DNA from: Pseudoalteromonas sp. XMcav2-N
Lineage (GTDB): Bacteria; Pseudomonadota; Gammaproteobacteria; Enterobacterales; Alteromonadaceae
Reading direction: 5' to 3'
Assembly (NCBI RefSeq): GCF_024124545.1
Contig: NZ_JAMXSF010000007.1
Span: 62,001 to 126,000 of the forward strand
DNA length: 64,000 nucleotides
Positions within the stretch are counted from its first letter, which is position 1; each line of letters begins with the position of its first letter. Shown here one piece after another: positions 1 to 9,743 of this stretch. Under the pieces are notes generated by a model. It searched no databases, was not told where the DNA came from, and worked only from the letters and a program-made list of their open reading frames with translations. The translations under genes were made by a program, and so were the position numbers.

Positions 1-837
1 ACCATGCTGACCAGTGGCTTCACCCGGATCAATGGCAAATTCACTTCCAGTATCCAGGCGCAGAGCCATGGTGTCCTTACCATAATGGGTAATATCCTGA
101 GCAAACAACTGGTTTTTGATTGACAAGAGATTAATAACTTCCAGTAAATGGCTGGTTTCTGAGTCCTTAGACTGCTCTTCCTGAACGACTAGCTTACCAT
201 TGATGGTTTGAAAACCTTGCTGATTGACTGCTTGTTGAGTCAGGTTGTAAGCTTCACCCGTATCGGTCAATCCGGCATTGCTGTTGTTGTAGACTGCCAG
301 ATATCCAATCGTTTCTTCACTGTGATTGTTCCCGGATTCCTGCTCGGTGAGTGTTGCCCCAAAAGTCAGTGCCGATGTGCTGGACACCCGTAATGCATAA
401 GCATCCGGGTCATTTTGAGTTTGACCACTCAAGATAACATGTGGTGTATGTGCAAAACTCTCTTGGAAAAATTGATGTGCGGCGCCACCTGTTATGGCAA
501 ATTCACCCACCTCCCAGATACTGCCATCGTTCAGAGTATGGCGTCCCTTTTCTGCTACAAGGAACGACACCTGCTCATCACCGTGTGCGCCATCCAGATA
601 TGGCCACTCCATGAACTGAACATCAAAGCTGGTATCAGTGACATTTGAGATGGAAATAACACCGGCATCCTGATCATTAAATGTAGGTACAGAAGAAAAT
701 ATCACAGGATCAGAGTAGCCATTGATTGGAATAGTGATTTTATGATCGGTAACAGTGACATTTTCGATAAGCGTGAATGCGTGAGCATTGATGGATGTAA
801 GAAGAGCAATTGAGCTTAGCCCGAGTCGCTTTAGCAT
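1..837 (-). CDS. Secreted protein of unknown function (3' part beyond window)
   Basis: The reading frame opens with ATG at 837-835 and stays open for 279 codons to the window edge, so the C-terminus is missing. I translated it by hand. The protein starts MLKRLGLSSIALLTSINAHA, a typical signal peptide with an AHA-type cleavage site, so export is likely. The mature part is rich in beta-type sequence, with conserved-looking stretches such as FMEWPYLDGAHGDEQVSFLV near residues 76-95 and a following GSIWEVGEF segment. These recall H-type-lectin-like or other jelly-roll modules of marine secreted proteins, but I cannot name the family with certainty. The upstream 838-1033 region is AT-rich and could hold its promoter and that of the divergent peroxidase gene. 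Confidence 0.8.
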   Translation of the reverse strand, partial: MLKRLGLSSIALLTSINAHAFTLIENVTVTDHKITIPINGYSDPVIFSSVPTFNDQDAGVISISNVTDTSFDVQFMEWPYLDGAHGDEQVSFLVAEKGRHTLNDGSIWEVGEFAITGGAAHQFFQESFAHTPHVILSGQTQNDPDAYALRVSSTSALTFGATLTEQESGNNHSEETIGYLAVYNNSNAGLTDTGEAYNLTQQAVNQQGFQTINGKLVVQEEQSKDSETSHLLEVINLLSIKNQLFAQDITHYGKDTMALRLDTGSEFAIDPGEATGQHG

Positions 838-1135
838 GTTTTTCCTTAATTAAGGTTGTTATTTTTAAGTGTGAATACTACTTGTTAAGCACACAAAGTA
901 AAGCAATAAAGTATTTAAATTCATTTGTTTACGAGTGTTTTTTATAGGTTTTGCCCTTCGTCTCGTAATATTTATTTCCCGAAAACCCGGGGTGGTTGAG
1001 GTCGTTTATCTTGCTTAACCTCATAGCAGAGTCTTGCTGGTTATACCTCAGTCGCCTGGAAAGTTTTTTTGTTTGAGTGGTCTATACTTACTTTCATTAT
1101 CGGGGTCTGAGAAACGCGTCAGGGATGTGAACTGT

Positions 1136-2164
1136 ATGAGTACCAACTATGTGGTGATTGTATTCGGTGGTCTGGCGGCTGTGTTTTTGAGCCTTGCGGT
1201 ACAATTTTATTTATACGATGGCAGTCGTAGCCGTGAGACCGCGGTGAACAGCAGCATTGAGTTGGTCACTTATTCTACGCAATGGGTCGATGCCGCGATT
1301 CAGCCTCTGCCACGTATTGAACAGTATGATGTTGGCTGGGTTCAGCTTGGTAAAGCACTGTTTAAAAGCCCGTTACTTTCAGCGGACAATACAACCTCAT
1401 GCGCATCTTGCCATGATTTGTACAACGGAGGAGACGATGGTTTTCCGGTTTCCGTTGGGATAAATCAGCAATTGGGCAGCCGTAATGCCCCGAGCGTGAT
1501 CAACGCAGTGTTTAACTTCAGGCAGTTTTGGGATGGGCGAAGTGTCGACCTGACCAGTCAGTTGCCTTTACCTATTCATAACCCGTTGGAGATGGCCAGT
1601 AACTGGTCTCAGGTCATTGCAAAACTTCAGCAGCAGCCGCACTTTGTCAGCAGTTTCAGTGCGGTGTCAGATGAAGGGATCACACCCGAAAATATCACTA
1701 AAGCTATTGTTGCATTCCAAATGTCACTGGTATCTGAAAATACCCCCATTGATGCCTACTTGCTTGGAGACATGAACGCTTTAACGGCACAACAACAGCG
1801 TGGCTATCGTAAATTTGTTGAGCTGGGGTGTGTGACCTGCCATCAGGGTCGCAATATTGGCGGCAATATCTATCAGAAAATGGGTCGCCTGGAACGTATG
1901 CCCAATGAATTATTGAATGACTTTGGTCGTTATCAGTTAACCCGTAACGAGCAGGACAAGTTTGTATTCAAAGTCCCAAGTCTACGTAACGTCGCCAATA
2001 CCCAGCCTTATTTTCACAATGGTTCAGTGGCTAATTTGTCGGATGCAATAAGGCTGATGGCACGAGGGCAGCTGGGTTTGGAACTCAGCGAGGAGGACAT
2101 CGCTGATCTGGAAGCCTTGCTGCATGCATTTTCAGGGGAACTACCGAGGTCATTGAAAGAGTGA
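1136..2164 (+). CDS. Di-haem cytochrome c peroxidase family protein (MauG/CcpA-like)
   Basis: The 342-residue protein carries two CxxCH haem c motifs, CASCH at about residue 89 and CVTCH at about residue 232, with the spacing of bacterial di-haem peroxidases. An N-terminal hydrophobic segment ([17 protein letters not shown]) should anchor it so that the haem domains face the periplasm. Family members reduce hydrogen peroxide or carry out MauG-type oxidations. The segment after the first haem ([22 protein letters not shown]) is the conserved family signature. A longer frame opens with TTG at 1034, but ATG 1136 has an AGGGA ribosome binding site about 10 bases upstream and gives a sensible membrane anchor. 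The stop overlaps the start of the downstream histidine kinase (GTGA), so the two are probably translated together. Confidence 0.88.
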   Translation: MSTNYVVIVFGGLAAVFLSLAVQFYLYDGSRSRETAVNSSIELVTYSTQWVDAAIQPLPRIEQYDVGWVQLGKALFKSPLLSADNTTSCASCHDLYNGGDDGFPVSVGINQQLGSRNAPSVINAVFNFRQFWDGRSVDLTSQLPLPIHNPLEMASNWSQVIAKLQQQPHFVSSFSAVSDEGITPENITKAIVAFQMSLVSENTPIDAYLLGDMNALTAQQQRGYRKFVELGCVTCHQGRNIGGNIYQKMGRLERMPNELLNDFGRYQLTRNEQDKFVFKVPSLRNVANTQPYFHNGSVANLSDAIRLMARGQLGLELSEEDIADLEALLHAFSGELPRSLKE

Positions 2165-4494
2165 AATACATACTTGAAGGGATAACCCTATTGCTGATTT
2201 GGTGGCTCGGTTCAAACGCAATTGACCAATACCATCAACTACGGGACGTAAAGGCTACACTGGCATTGAAAGAGCGGCTCAACAGAGCCACAACTGAGTT
2301 ATCGCTTGAGACCCTGTCAGCCATGGACAGCAATATTTATCACTTTGACAAGCATGCGCAGAAGCAGCTTGAGTTTGAAAGTGTTTATAATGAGTTAGTA
2401 TCACGGCAGCTGCTGAGTGATGAGATGAACAAAGCTATATCGCGCTTTCATGATGCCATTGGCACATACATGCAGCTCGCTTCTATGCTCAAAACATCAT
2501 ACCGTTACATTGCAAAACAAGAATTGGAAAGCGATACGTTTTCACCACAGGCACAGCTCATTGTCAGCAAAAGTGCGGCACTGGTGTCTAATCTGCAGGT
2601 GACAAACTCGCATAGGGTTATTGAACAGGTCCGTCAGCAACTTGCGCAGTCTATGGTTACACTCACCCAGCTTGAGCAGGAAGGACGTACCTTCAGGGTT
2701 ATGCGTTTGCATATAGAGTTTATATTGGAAAATGCGCTGATGGCCTCAAATTTGTTAGTGCCAATTCAAAACAGCAGTTTATCAACCGCTATTTTGCGGG
2801 AAACACAGCACCTCAACAACCAGGTAGATAGCGTTTACTGGCAGATGACACAGTCCGTATTTTGGTTTCTGTTACTGGTATTTACACTGATTTTAATCGT
2901 TTTATTAAGGCTTATGAGTGGTTTAAAGCGTGCCAATGAACAAGCTAATCAGGCAGCCCAAACCAAGTCTTTATTTCTCTCAAATATGTCTCATGAGATT
3001 AGAACACCGATGAATGGCATTATGGGGCTGACGGATATTCTTCTGTCCACCGAGTTGACCAGCGTACAAAGGAATTACCTGGAAAAAGTGAGGTTTTCGG
3101 CAAATGCGCTAACCACCATCATTAATGATATTCTGGATTTTTCGAAAATTGAGTCCAAAAAACTCAATATTGAACAAATTCCCTTCCAGTTTGAGGAGCT
3201 GCTGGATAATTTGCGGTCGCTGATCACGCCCATCGCCAATACTAAGGGGGTGAAGTTAATTTTCGATATCGACCCAAACCTCAATGAATGGTATGTCGGC
3301 GATCCGGTTAGAATTAATCAGATTATGCTTAACTTTGCTTCTAACGCCGCAAAATTCACTGACGAGGGCACCATTACGTTAGCCGTACACAGGCACCCTA
3401 AAGATGCAGCCAGTGACTGGCTTGAAATTTCGGTGAGCGACACGGGCATTGGCATAGAAGAGGACAAAATCGCGCTGTTGTTTGAGCGTTTTACACAGGC
3501 CGAATCCTCGACCACGCGGCGCTATGGAGGAACCGGACTGGGGTTGACGATATGTAAATTACTTGCTGAGCTGATGCAAGGTGAAATACGCGTTACCAGC
3601 AAAGTAGGTGTTGGTTCAACGTTTATGGTCCGCTTGCCGATGGCAACACTGGATCACGCTCCTCAGGCAACGGAAACAAATGAAAAAATCATGCTGGACG
3701 GCTCAATACTCATCGTGGAAGACGATCCAGTATATATGGAAGTCAGTGTTAATATTGCGACTTCAGTTGGGCTGACGGTTGCGCGTGCCCACACAGGGAT
3801 GGAAGCCGAAGCGCAGCTGTTGGCCGAAACATTTGATATGTTACTGCTTGACTGGGTGCTACCTGACTGTGAAGCCAATGAATTATTGGAGCGACTTGAG
3901 GCTCTTGCGATACTGCCCGCCAAAGTGGTGATTTACACGGCTCACACAGAACAAAGTATAACGCCTAAAGTTGATTACCCTATATTGTATAAACCCTTGT
4001 TAAAAAGAGATCTGATCAGCCTGTTTATTACAGATAGCTCCAACGAGGACGTGGCAACACAAGAGCAGATGGCATCCAGGCTATCAGGCGACACCGCAGG
4101 TATTACACAGACCCACACATTCCGTGTGCTGCTGGTAGAGGATAATGATATCAATCGCATTGTGGCTACTAAACTACTTGACCGGTTCAATGTAGAGATT
4201 GTGATTGCACAAAATGGTCAGCAAGCCGTTGATGAAATCAAGGCATGTGATGGCGCGTTCGACCTGGTCTTTATGGACATTCAGATGCCGGTAATGGATG
4301 GTATGGAGGCCACTCGCATTGTGCGAGAAACTTACAGTGAGGAAGCGCTTAAGATTATTGCGTTAACTGCCAATGTAATGCAAAGCGAGGTGGATAAATA
4401 TCTGAGCATTGGTATGAACGATCACCTTGGAAAGCCGTTTAAGACCGACGAGTTGGATAAGATTTTGAAAAAATATTTGTTTAATATACAATAG
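2161..4494 (+). CDS. Hybrid sensor histidine kinase with two receiver domains
   Basis: The 777-residue protein has an N-terminal membrane segment (about 5-20), a helical, probably periplasmic sensor region to about 235, a second membrane segment ([17 protein letters not shown]), then HisKA with NMSHEIRTP (phospho-acceptor near His278), a HATPase with GTGLGL, and two C-terminal receivers. The first receiver has Asp near 564 in LLLDWVLP and is somewhat divergent. The second has Asp near 706 in [11 protein letters not shown] and a canonical lysine in GKPF. No HPt domain is visible, so phosphate must pass to a separate HPt protein or regulator. GTG is the start, overlapping the stop of the di-haem peroxidase gene. 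The pairing suggests redox or peroxide sensing, which is inference. Confidence 0.9.
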   Translation: MKYILEGITLLLIWWLGSNAIDQYHQLRDVKATLALKERLNRATTELSLETLSAMDSNIYHFDKHAQKQLEFESVYNELVSRQLLSDEMNKAISRFHDAIGTYMQLASMLKTSYRYIAKQELESDTFSPQAQLIVSKSAALVSNLQVTNSHRVIEQVRQQLAQSMVTLTQLEQEGRTFRVMRLHIEFILENALMASNLLVPIQNSSLSTAILRETQHLNNQVDSVYWQMTQSVFWFLLLVFTLILIVLLRLMSGLKRANEQANQAAQTKSLFLSNMSHEIRTPMNGIMGLTDILLSTELTSVQRNYLEKVRFSANALTTIINDILDFSKIESKKLNIEQIPFQFEELLDNLRSLITPIANTKGVKLIFDIDPNLNEWYVGDPVRINQIMLNFASNAAKFTDEGTITLAVHRHPKDAASDWLEISVSDTGIGIEEDKIALLFERFTQAESSTTRRYGGTGLGLTICKLLAELMQGEIRVTSKVGVGSTFMVRLPMATLDHAPQATETNEKIMLDGSILIVEDDPVYMEVSVNIATSVGLTVARAHTGMEAEAQLLAETFDMLLLDWVLPDCEANELLERLEALAILPAKVVIYTAHTEQSITPKVDYPILYKPLLKRDLISLFITDSSNEDVATQEQMASRLSGDTAGITQTHTFRVLLVEDNDINRIVATKLLDRFNVEIVIAQNGQQAVDEIKACDGAFDLVFMDIQMPVMDGMEATRIVRETYSEEALKIIALTANVMQSEVDKYLSIGMNDHLGKPFKTDELDKILKKYLFNIQ

Positions 4495-4664
4495 CGCGTT
4501 TAGCCATTAGCTAGCGTGGCGAAAAACCAAGTGGGATTAATGGTTTCAAGAACAGCAACTTGGTTCAAAAGAGAGCAGAATATAAAGTTTCAAGCTGAAA
4601 ATCAGCTCTAGGACTTTGGAACACTTATAGTATTCTAATTGATAGATTGATAAAAGAGATAGAT

Positions 4665-5003
4665 ATGATGAAAAAAGTATTTTTTATGCTGTTTTTACTG
4701 ATTTCCTGCGATGTGCTCTCGGCAGAACGGCTTGTGTCAAATGCCACGGTGACGTCATTGAAAGTATATGAAACAAACGATGACTCTGTGAGTGTCTGGA
4801 TGCACATTAATGGTAGTGGCAGGATCGGGCCTAATCCCGAAAACCCGGAAGTGACCTGTGAGTTATGGACCAACAGTTCATTAGTGCATGGGTCGGCATT
4901 GGCCGCATTAATGGGCAAGAAAAAGGTCAATATTTCGTACGTTGACAGAGGTGATAAATCAAACTGGTGCAAAGTGAAGGTCTTAGAAGTAATTGACAGT
5001 TAA
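4665..5003 (+). CDS. Small secreted protein of unknown function
   Basis: About 112 residues starting MMKKVFFMLFLLISCDVLSA, a clear signal peptide. Two further cysteines (VTCELW and NWCKV) could form a disulfide in the periplasm. A longer frame starts at TTG 4647, but the tandem ATGs at 4665/4668 with a purine-rich stretch just upstream fit better. I do not recognise the family. Similar short exported proteins with a VxSLxVYET-like beta pattern are common in Alteromonadales and are usually unnamed. It is followed by a convincing rho-independent terminator, so it is probably a single-gene unit. Confidence 0.7.
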   Translation: MMKKVFFMLFLLISCDVLSAERLVSNATVTSLKVYETNDDSVSVWMHINGSGRIGPNPENPEVTCELWTNSSLVHGSALAALMGKKKVNISYVDRGDKSNWCKVKVLEVIDS

Positions 5004-5057
5004 ATTAGACTCACCCTGTTTTACGCCAGACTTGGCTGAGTAGCAGTATTTTAGAAT

Positions 5058-5094
5058 GCCCTGCAAGTTCAATATTGCGGGGCTTTTGGTTTTA
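5058..5094 (+). terminator. Rho-independent terminator after the small secreted protein
   Basis: Left arm GCCCTGCAA (5058-5066), 8-base loop, right arm TTGCGGGGC (5075-5083) with one G-T pair, then TTTTGGTTTT. It lies 55 bases after the stop of the gene ending at 5003. Confidence 0.75.
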
Positions 5095-5143
5095 ATATGC
5101 GTCATCTGTACATTAAGTTTCTTCTAGTTAATGTGCAGGTGAA

Positions 5144-5420
5144 CTAGCTTTGATGCGCCTGAAGTACCTCAAGCGAAATAAGCTCCAAGGCATTTTCGTG
5201 TGTTGCTTCTAGATTGACAGGTGGTGCCACCCCGGCTTCACAGGCTTCTCTCCATCTCAGCGCACATAAACACCAACCATCGCCCGGTTTTAAGCCTGGA
5301 AAATTATAGGCTGGGTAGGGCGTGCTTAAGTCGTTGCCTCTGGACTTAGTAAAGGTTAAAAAGTCCTCTGTGATCGGTGCAGCAAGACTTTAGTTCACCA
5401 CCCAGTACATTCTTAGCCAT
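5144..5420 (-). pseudogene. DUF2237 family gene broken by an internal deletion
   Basis: On the minus strand an ATG at 5420 starts MAKNVLGGELKSCCTD, the N-terminus of DUF2237 proteins. The frame then ends early at a TAA. In another frame the sequence continues as PITEDFLTFTKSRGNDLSTP and runs through PGLKPGDGWCLCALRWREAC to a stop at 5144-5146, which is the C-terminal part of the same family. The middle of the family, normally around GFYRDGCC to HTVCA, is missing. The junction lies at a CGATCA sequence, so a deletion of roughly 30 codons has removed the core and shifted the frame. The family is a small, widely conserved protein of unknown function. A complete copy may exist elsewhere in the genome. 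Confidence 0.85.
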
Positions 5421-5536
5421 GTCTCATTTCCATTAATTATACAACTTGAGCACTATACGTATGCGACTGCTATGAGGTTTACTCTGAGTGGGTTGTGAGG
5501 GGCCCTCGATTTGGAGTCTTTACATCGAGGAGTTAA

Positions 5537-5677
5537 GTCGTATTGGCTTGGCTCAATGACGTGCAACCGCTTTCTGATTTCGTTTTTGCTCCTGTAACTA
5601 TTGGGCCTCATGTTTTATCACGCTGTTTGTTACGCTATTATGTCCGCGACTTAGCTAAATTATGCATGTTTGAATAA
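5537..5677 (+). pseudogene. Possible 3' remnant of a lost gene
   Basis: After a TAA at 5534-5536 there is an open stretch of 46 codons ending at TAA 5675-5677, with protein-like content (VQPLSDFVFAPVTIGPHVLS, then YYVRDLAKL). It has no good start codon or ribosome binding site. It ends 12 bases before the GTG of the next gene, as the last gene of a coupled pair would. I read it as the tail of a truncated upstream partner, but it may be chance. A hairpin (CCTCGAT/ATCGAGG, 5504-5530) lies just upstream. I see nothing else in 5421-5536. Confidence 0.3.
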
Positions 5678-5689
5678 GGATATATCAAA

Positions 5690-6343
5690 GTGAAAGCCAA
5701 TGAATTTTATAGTCTTTCAAAAGAACTGGGCAGTGAGTATTAATTACCGCTCGGGTTCAAGTTCAATAATGGCGGCTGGTACTTCGCTAATGACAAGTAC
5801 ATGTTGGCCTTTGAGTTAGCCAATATATCTCATTCCCAAAACATTTTTCTTAAATATCTGACGGTGGTTTTCTATAATTATGTTAAGCGATCGGATTTTC
5901 AGGCGATGCAGCCGATGCAGCATGCTGATCACTATGGTCCGGTGCAGATAAATCCCATGCAACTTCCTGAGTATAAACAGTGGCAGTATACCAATGCGCA
6001 CAATAGTCGTGGAGAAACATCTGCCTATTTCCCTCTGTACTATGGTGGACTTATTGAAGCGGAGCCTATAAAACAAGGGTTTTTTATTAAAAAACAATGG
6101 GAAATGCCAAAGGGGTTACTTCGTGGCTGGATCACTGAGCGTGGTGCCGATATCGTTACTGAAGAAGAGGCCAGAGAGTTGCTGAAAAAGGCGATGATAA
6201 ACACCGCAGAGTATGTTTTTAAATGGGCTGATACGCTAACACCACATGAAATCATCCGGCAGATCGAAGAAAACGGTGATGACTGGTTTGTCGAAAAGGA
6301 GTGGGTAAAAGCTTACAAAGTGCACCTGGCATCGCAAATCTAG
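5690..6343 (+). pseudogene. Unknown gene interrupted by one in-frame stop codon
   Basis: A GTG at 5690 has a strong ribosome binding site (AAGGA at 5676-5680). It opens KANEFYSLSKELGSEY, hits a single TAA at 5741-5743, then continues in the same frame as LPLGFKFNNGGWYFANDKYM into an open frame that ends at 6343. Without the stop the protein would have about 217 residues. The part from ATG 5801 (180 residues) could be made only if translation restarts, and no good ribosome binding site precedes it. The product is soluble, has no signal peptide and ends in a charged helical region (NTAEYVFKWADTLTPHEII). I do not recognise the family. The single base change and the two neighbouring broken genes point to decay. 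Confidence 0.6.
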
Positions 6344-6444
6344 ATAAGTCAGAAATATCAGCTGGTACAAAGGATATTGTTCAAGTACTTTGTCCCAGCT
6401 TCTCCGTTAACCCGACAGAGGAGATCTGTACGTGCTACGCAGTC

Positions 6445-7335
6445 TCACCCCTGCAACAGCAAAAACACGCCAAATAGTGCAATTGCGCCGCCGCATAACA
6501 TGGCTTTGGTAACGGCTTCTTTTCTGATTAAACTAAGGGTCATCACCATGAGTGGGGCAGTTGCAAAAATGGTTTGTGCGATTGCCGGGTCCGTGTTGTT
6601 CACGGATACAAGTTGCAACCACAACCCGATAAAGGTGCCGAAGAAAACCGCTATAAACAACCAGCGCTTTCCTGATATTTGCTTTAATGTCAGTGCTTTA
6701 TTAAGGCTATGAGATTTCAGGCAGGCAACCAGGCAAGCAACAAATAAGGTGCCGGATGCCAGACGGATCAATGCGGCCCACAAGCTACTGATGTCTTCGT
6801 TGATTAATGCGCCTTTCGAAAGCACCATACCTGCGGCCTGACAAGTTGCTGCCGTCAACGCAAAAGTTACGCCCAGCAGATAATGGGTTTTGTCCGGGAG
6901 CGGTTGGGCTTTATTGGGTTTTATAGCCAGAATAACACCAAAGGTGGTCACAGCGATGCCAAGCCAGGCGACAGGTCCAAGGTAAACGCCCAGAACCAGG
7001 ATATTCAGAATGCCGGCAATAGCGGGAGCCAGGCTTTCAATCACCAAGGTGCGTGCCGGGCCAATATTTCTGAGAGCTGCAAAGTAGGCACTGTCACCGA
7101 TGGCGATACCCAATATGCCACTGGCAATCAGCCAGGCCCAGCTTGATGATTGCGCTGGGTACAGAGTGTCTTGTGCAATGAACAGGCATAGTGCCATCAG
7201 TGCAGATGCAATCACCCCTTTACTGACATTTAACTCGAATGGACTCAGATGGTGACTAAACCGCTTGTACAACAGGGTTGAAAACGCCCAAACAAACGCA
7301 GCACTGATGGCTGCACCTTCGCCTATTCCAATCAT
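6445..7335 (-). CDS. EamA/DMT family transporter
   Basis: The 296-residue protein has about ten hydrophobic segments arranged as two EamA halves, each with the family pattern (FVWAFSTLLYKRF near the N-terminus of the first half and LTAATCQAAGMVLSKGA in the second). Members of the drug/metabolite transporter superfamily export amino acids or other small metabolites across the inner membrane. The substrate cannot be told from sequence. The length matches the family. ATG 7335 starts immediately before the first membrane helix (GEGAAISAAFVWAFS). It stands alone, with 265 bases before the divergent gene at 7600. Confidence 0.88.
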   Translation of the reverse strand: MIGIGEGAAISAAFVWAFSTLLYKRFSHHLSPFELNVSKGVIASALMALCLFIAQDTLYPAQSSSWAWLIASGILGIAIGDSAYFAALRNIGPARTLVIESLAPAIAGILNILVLGVYLGPVAWLGIAVTTFGVILAIKPNKAQPLPDKTHYLLGVTFALTAATCQAAGMVLSKGALINEDISSLWAALIRLASGTLFVACLVACLKSHSLNKALTLKQISGKRWLFIAVFFGTFIGLWLQLVSVNNTDPAIAQTIFATAPLMVMTLSLIRKEAVTKAMLCGGAIALFGVFLLLQG

Positions 7336-7599
7336 CTTATTATTCTTCTGCTGAACTAAAAGCGGCTAGTATACATAAACACTCATCGAGAAGTTAGCCG
7401 AACAGGTGTACTGGCTGCCATCTCGATGCTTGCTGTGGCGGTAGAGCTTTGCTCGCTGGCGCTTTTTAGTCTCAGTTTCATATTACCTCATGGTTCTATT
7501 CAGTTCTGTTTCAAATAATTAATGTTGTGATACTATTATTTTCATTTTGTTGTAACTTTTTCTTCTTTTTTGCGCTTTTAAATCTTAAATAGAATAAAA

Positions 7600-9675
7600 A
7601 TGGTGTTATCAATGAGTTCATCTGTTCTGGCATACGCATTTCTCAAAGCAGCCTTTGGACGAGGCCTTAAAAACCCTATCGATGCAGTCGAGCCTTTGGT
7701 GAAAAGGGCTTTACTGGACCTTAAACATGGTCAATTCGAACAAGCTAAAGTTCAGACTGCGATAAAAAAGTACTTTGGCGTTGAAATTCCGCTCAACGTT
7801 ATCCGCTATACATTTAAAAATATCTCTGCAAACACTGATCTTATTTCCTTAAATAAGACGACTTTTATTTATGAGCGGACCAAAAGTGAGAAAGGCATTG
7901 AAGATGTATTAAACATGGAACGTGAGTCAAAGGAGCAGATTAAGCGGATAAAAGCGATTCTATTTGATGTGATCGAAGAGTACTCCAAGTTTAAGTTTGA
8001 AGTAGAAGAAGTGCTTGAAGAATGGTTGGATAAGTCAGCTATTAGCTTTCTTGGTGGCAAGGCTCCCGCCTCAAACATCAGTAATCGTGACTCGGAAATA
8101 AATAGAATTATCGCGATAGCAATTAACGACCAGGCGCATGGCAAAACCTTCATCAAGGATCTCACGGATGTCGCGCTGGGGGATGCATTATTACGGGCGA
8201 TTACTGAAATAACTGAGTATGACAAGCATAAATCTAGTGAAGACATGGAATCTGCCATTGTAACCTTCCAGTCAAAGATGAAAGGTGTTGAGGTATATTT
8301 TGATACTAAGCTGGTGTTGCGCGTATTGGGTTATGTAAATGATGAAATGGAAAAAAGTACAAACGAGCTTATTAACCTGTGCAAATCACTAGACGCGAAA
8401 ATTTGTATTTTCAGCCACACGGTCAGAGAGATTAAGAAAATTATTAATCGGGTTGCGTCTGGGTTGGTTGAGGGCAGACAGGTTGATGGTGACTTGGCAA
8501 ATCATGCGTTTCAAAGAGGAATTAGCGCAGGAGAGTTGCTTGAATATGTCATCGACCTGGATGACAAGCTTAAAAAGCTGGGGTTTGACATCAAAGATGC
8601 CCCGACAGTCGAGCTGGAAAATTCGATTAATGAGTCCAATCTGGACAATATGGTGGGCAATCGATTAAATCAGGAGTCTGATGAGGCCCGGATCGCCGAT
8701 GTTAATTCTATATGCGCAATTTACAGACTAAGAAGAGGAGAGGCAAAACGCTATCTTGAGAAATGTAATGCAATCTTTATTACTCCAAACAAAGCGCTTG
8801 CGGATACTGCTACCTTATTCTTTAAAAATCACTACAGAGATGAAGGTGAGTCAAACAGAGTTCAGCACTGTATGACAGATGTGGTCTTTGCGACGCGCCT
8901 TTGGACTAAGTTACCCACATCGCTCGACAAGTTACCGAAGAATCAAATCGTGGCTCATGCGATGAGTAACCTCTCTATCAGTAAAGAAGTAAAAAGCCAG
9001 TTTCAGAAGCACATTGGCGAATTAATAGGCGAGGGTAAATTAACTGAGCAAGAAGGTGCTCAGGTTAAGCTCTATAATTATACTGAAAAGCTGATTTCTT
9101 TAAGCGAGTATGCTTCGACACCCAGTAAAGATGGCGCTGAGTGTATTGCAAAAGAAATTATTACCAAACAAGGAAGCTACATCAATTCAATCATCGAGGA
9201 TAATGAAGAACAGAAAAAAGCGCTGGAGTCGCAGTTAAGTGATATGGAATCCAAATATGAGCGTGAGAAACAATCACTCGAAAGTGACAATGTTTATCTG
9301 ACAGAATCGCTCAATAAAAAAGTAGAAGAGGGGCGAGTTAAAATTTCATATATGGAGATGAACTTGGCACGCATCGAAGCACGTTGCGGTAAGATAAGTC
9401 GAGTACTAACCAATAGCGTATTTTTAATCGCTTTTTTACTCGTGTACTATAGCTTTGTCATTAACTTGGACGTGACCCAATACTTAATGGCCCACTTTGA
9501 GATTGAGAAAAATGACACACTGGATAACGTTTTACAGTTTGTCTCAGTGATGTTTTTTACCATTATCTCGATATATGGTGTGTCTCGTACTGATTTTTAC
9601 GACTATTTTTATAGTAAATTGCGAGGGATAATCATCAGAATAGTTGTGGGTAATAAAGAAGAATTCGAAGTTTAA
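7600..9675 (+). CDS. Large protein with a PIN-like nuclease region and two C-terminal membrane helices
   Basis: The 691-residue protein has an N-terminal helical region (1-90), a middle section with EVYFDTKLVLRVLGYV around Asp235 and THxVREIKKII around Glu277, then a later part reading CNAIFITPNKALADTATLFF and CMTDVVFATRLW. This order of acidic residues resembles a PIN-type metal-dependent RNase, and I judge that as likely but unproven. A coiled-coil stretch (about 540-600) leads to two hydrophobic helices (about 605-625 and 645-665) and a basic tail, so the catalytic part should be cytosolic and membrane-tethered. Codon use is AT-rich compared with its neighbours. Alternative start ATG 7612 is possible. 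The role is unknown; a defence or toxin function is speculation from architecture. Confidence 0.7.
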   Translation: MVLSMSSSVLAYAFLKAAFGRGLKNPIDAVEPLVKRALLDLKHGQFEQAKVQTAIKKYFGVEIPLNVIRYTFKNISANTDLISLNKTTFIYERTKSEKGIEDVLNMERESKEQIKRIKAILFDVIEEYSKFKFEVEEVLEEWLDKSAISFLGGKAPASNISNRDSEINRIIAIAINDQAHGKTFIKDLTDVALGDALLRAITEITEYDKHKSSEDMESAIVTFQSKMKGVEVYFDTKLVLRVLGYVNDEMEKSTNELINLCKSLDAKICIFSHTVREIKKIINRVASGLVEGRQVDGDLANHAFQRGISAGELLEYVIDLDDKLKKLGFDIKDAPTVELENSINESNLDNMVGNRLNQESDEARIADVNSICAIYRLRRGEAKRYLEKCNAIFITPNKALADTATLFFKNHYRDEGESNRVQHCMTDVVFATRLWTKLPTSLDKLPKNQIVAHAMSNLSISKEVKSQFQKHIGELIGEGKLTEQEGAQVKLYNYTEKLISLSEYASTPSKDGAECIAKEIITKQGSYINSIIEDNEEQKKALESQLSDMESKYEREKQSLESDNVYLTESLNKKVEEGRVKISYMEMNLARIEARCGKISRVLTNSVFLIAFLLVYYSFVINLDVTQYLMAHFEIEKNDTLDNVLQFVSVMFFTIISIYGVSRTDFYDYFYSKLRGIIIRIVVGNKEEFEV

Positions 9676-9705
9676 AAAAACCGGAAGAAATCTATTGAAG
9701 CACAA

Positions 9706-9735
9706 CACAGCGATTGCTTCGGGGCAATCGCTGTG
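9706..9735. terminator. Perfect hairpin between convergent genes
   Basis: A 12-bp perfect stem (CACAGCGATTGC / GCAATCGCTGTG) with a TTCGGG loop lies between the convergent genes ending at 9675 and 9744. There is no long T-run on either side, so it is a terminator-like barrier rather than a textbook terminator. Confidence 0.6.
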
Positions 9736-9743
9736 AGCATTCA

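Noticed and set aside
208..648. Small plus-strand frames of 61 and 77 codons at the left edge
   Set aside because: They are shadows of the minus-strand secreted-protein gene that runs off the window.
6377..6712. 111-codon plus-strand frame opposite the EamA transporter gene
   Set aside because: Antisense to a well-supported transporter gene, with no domain of its own.
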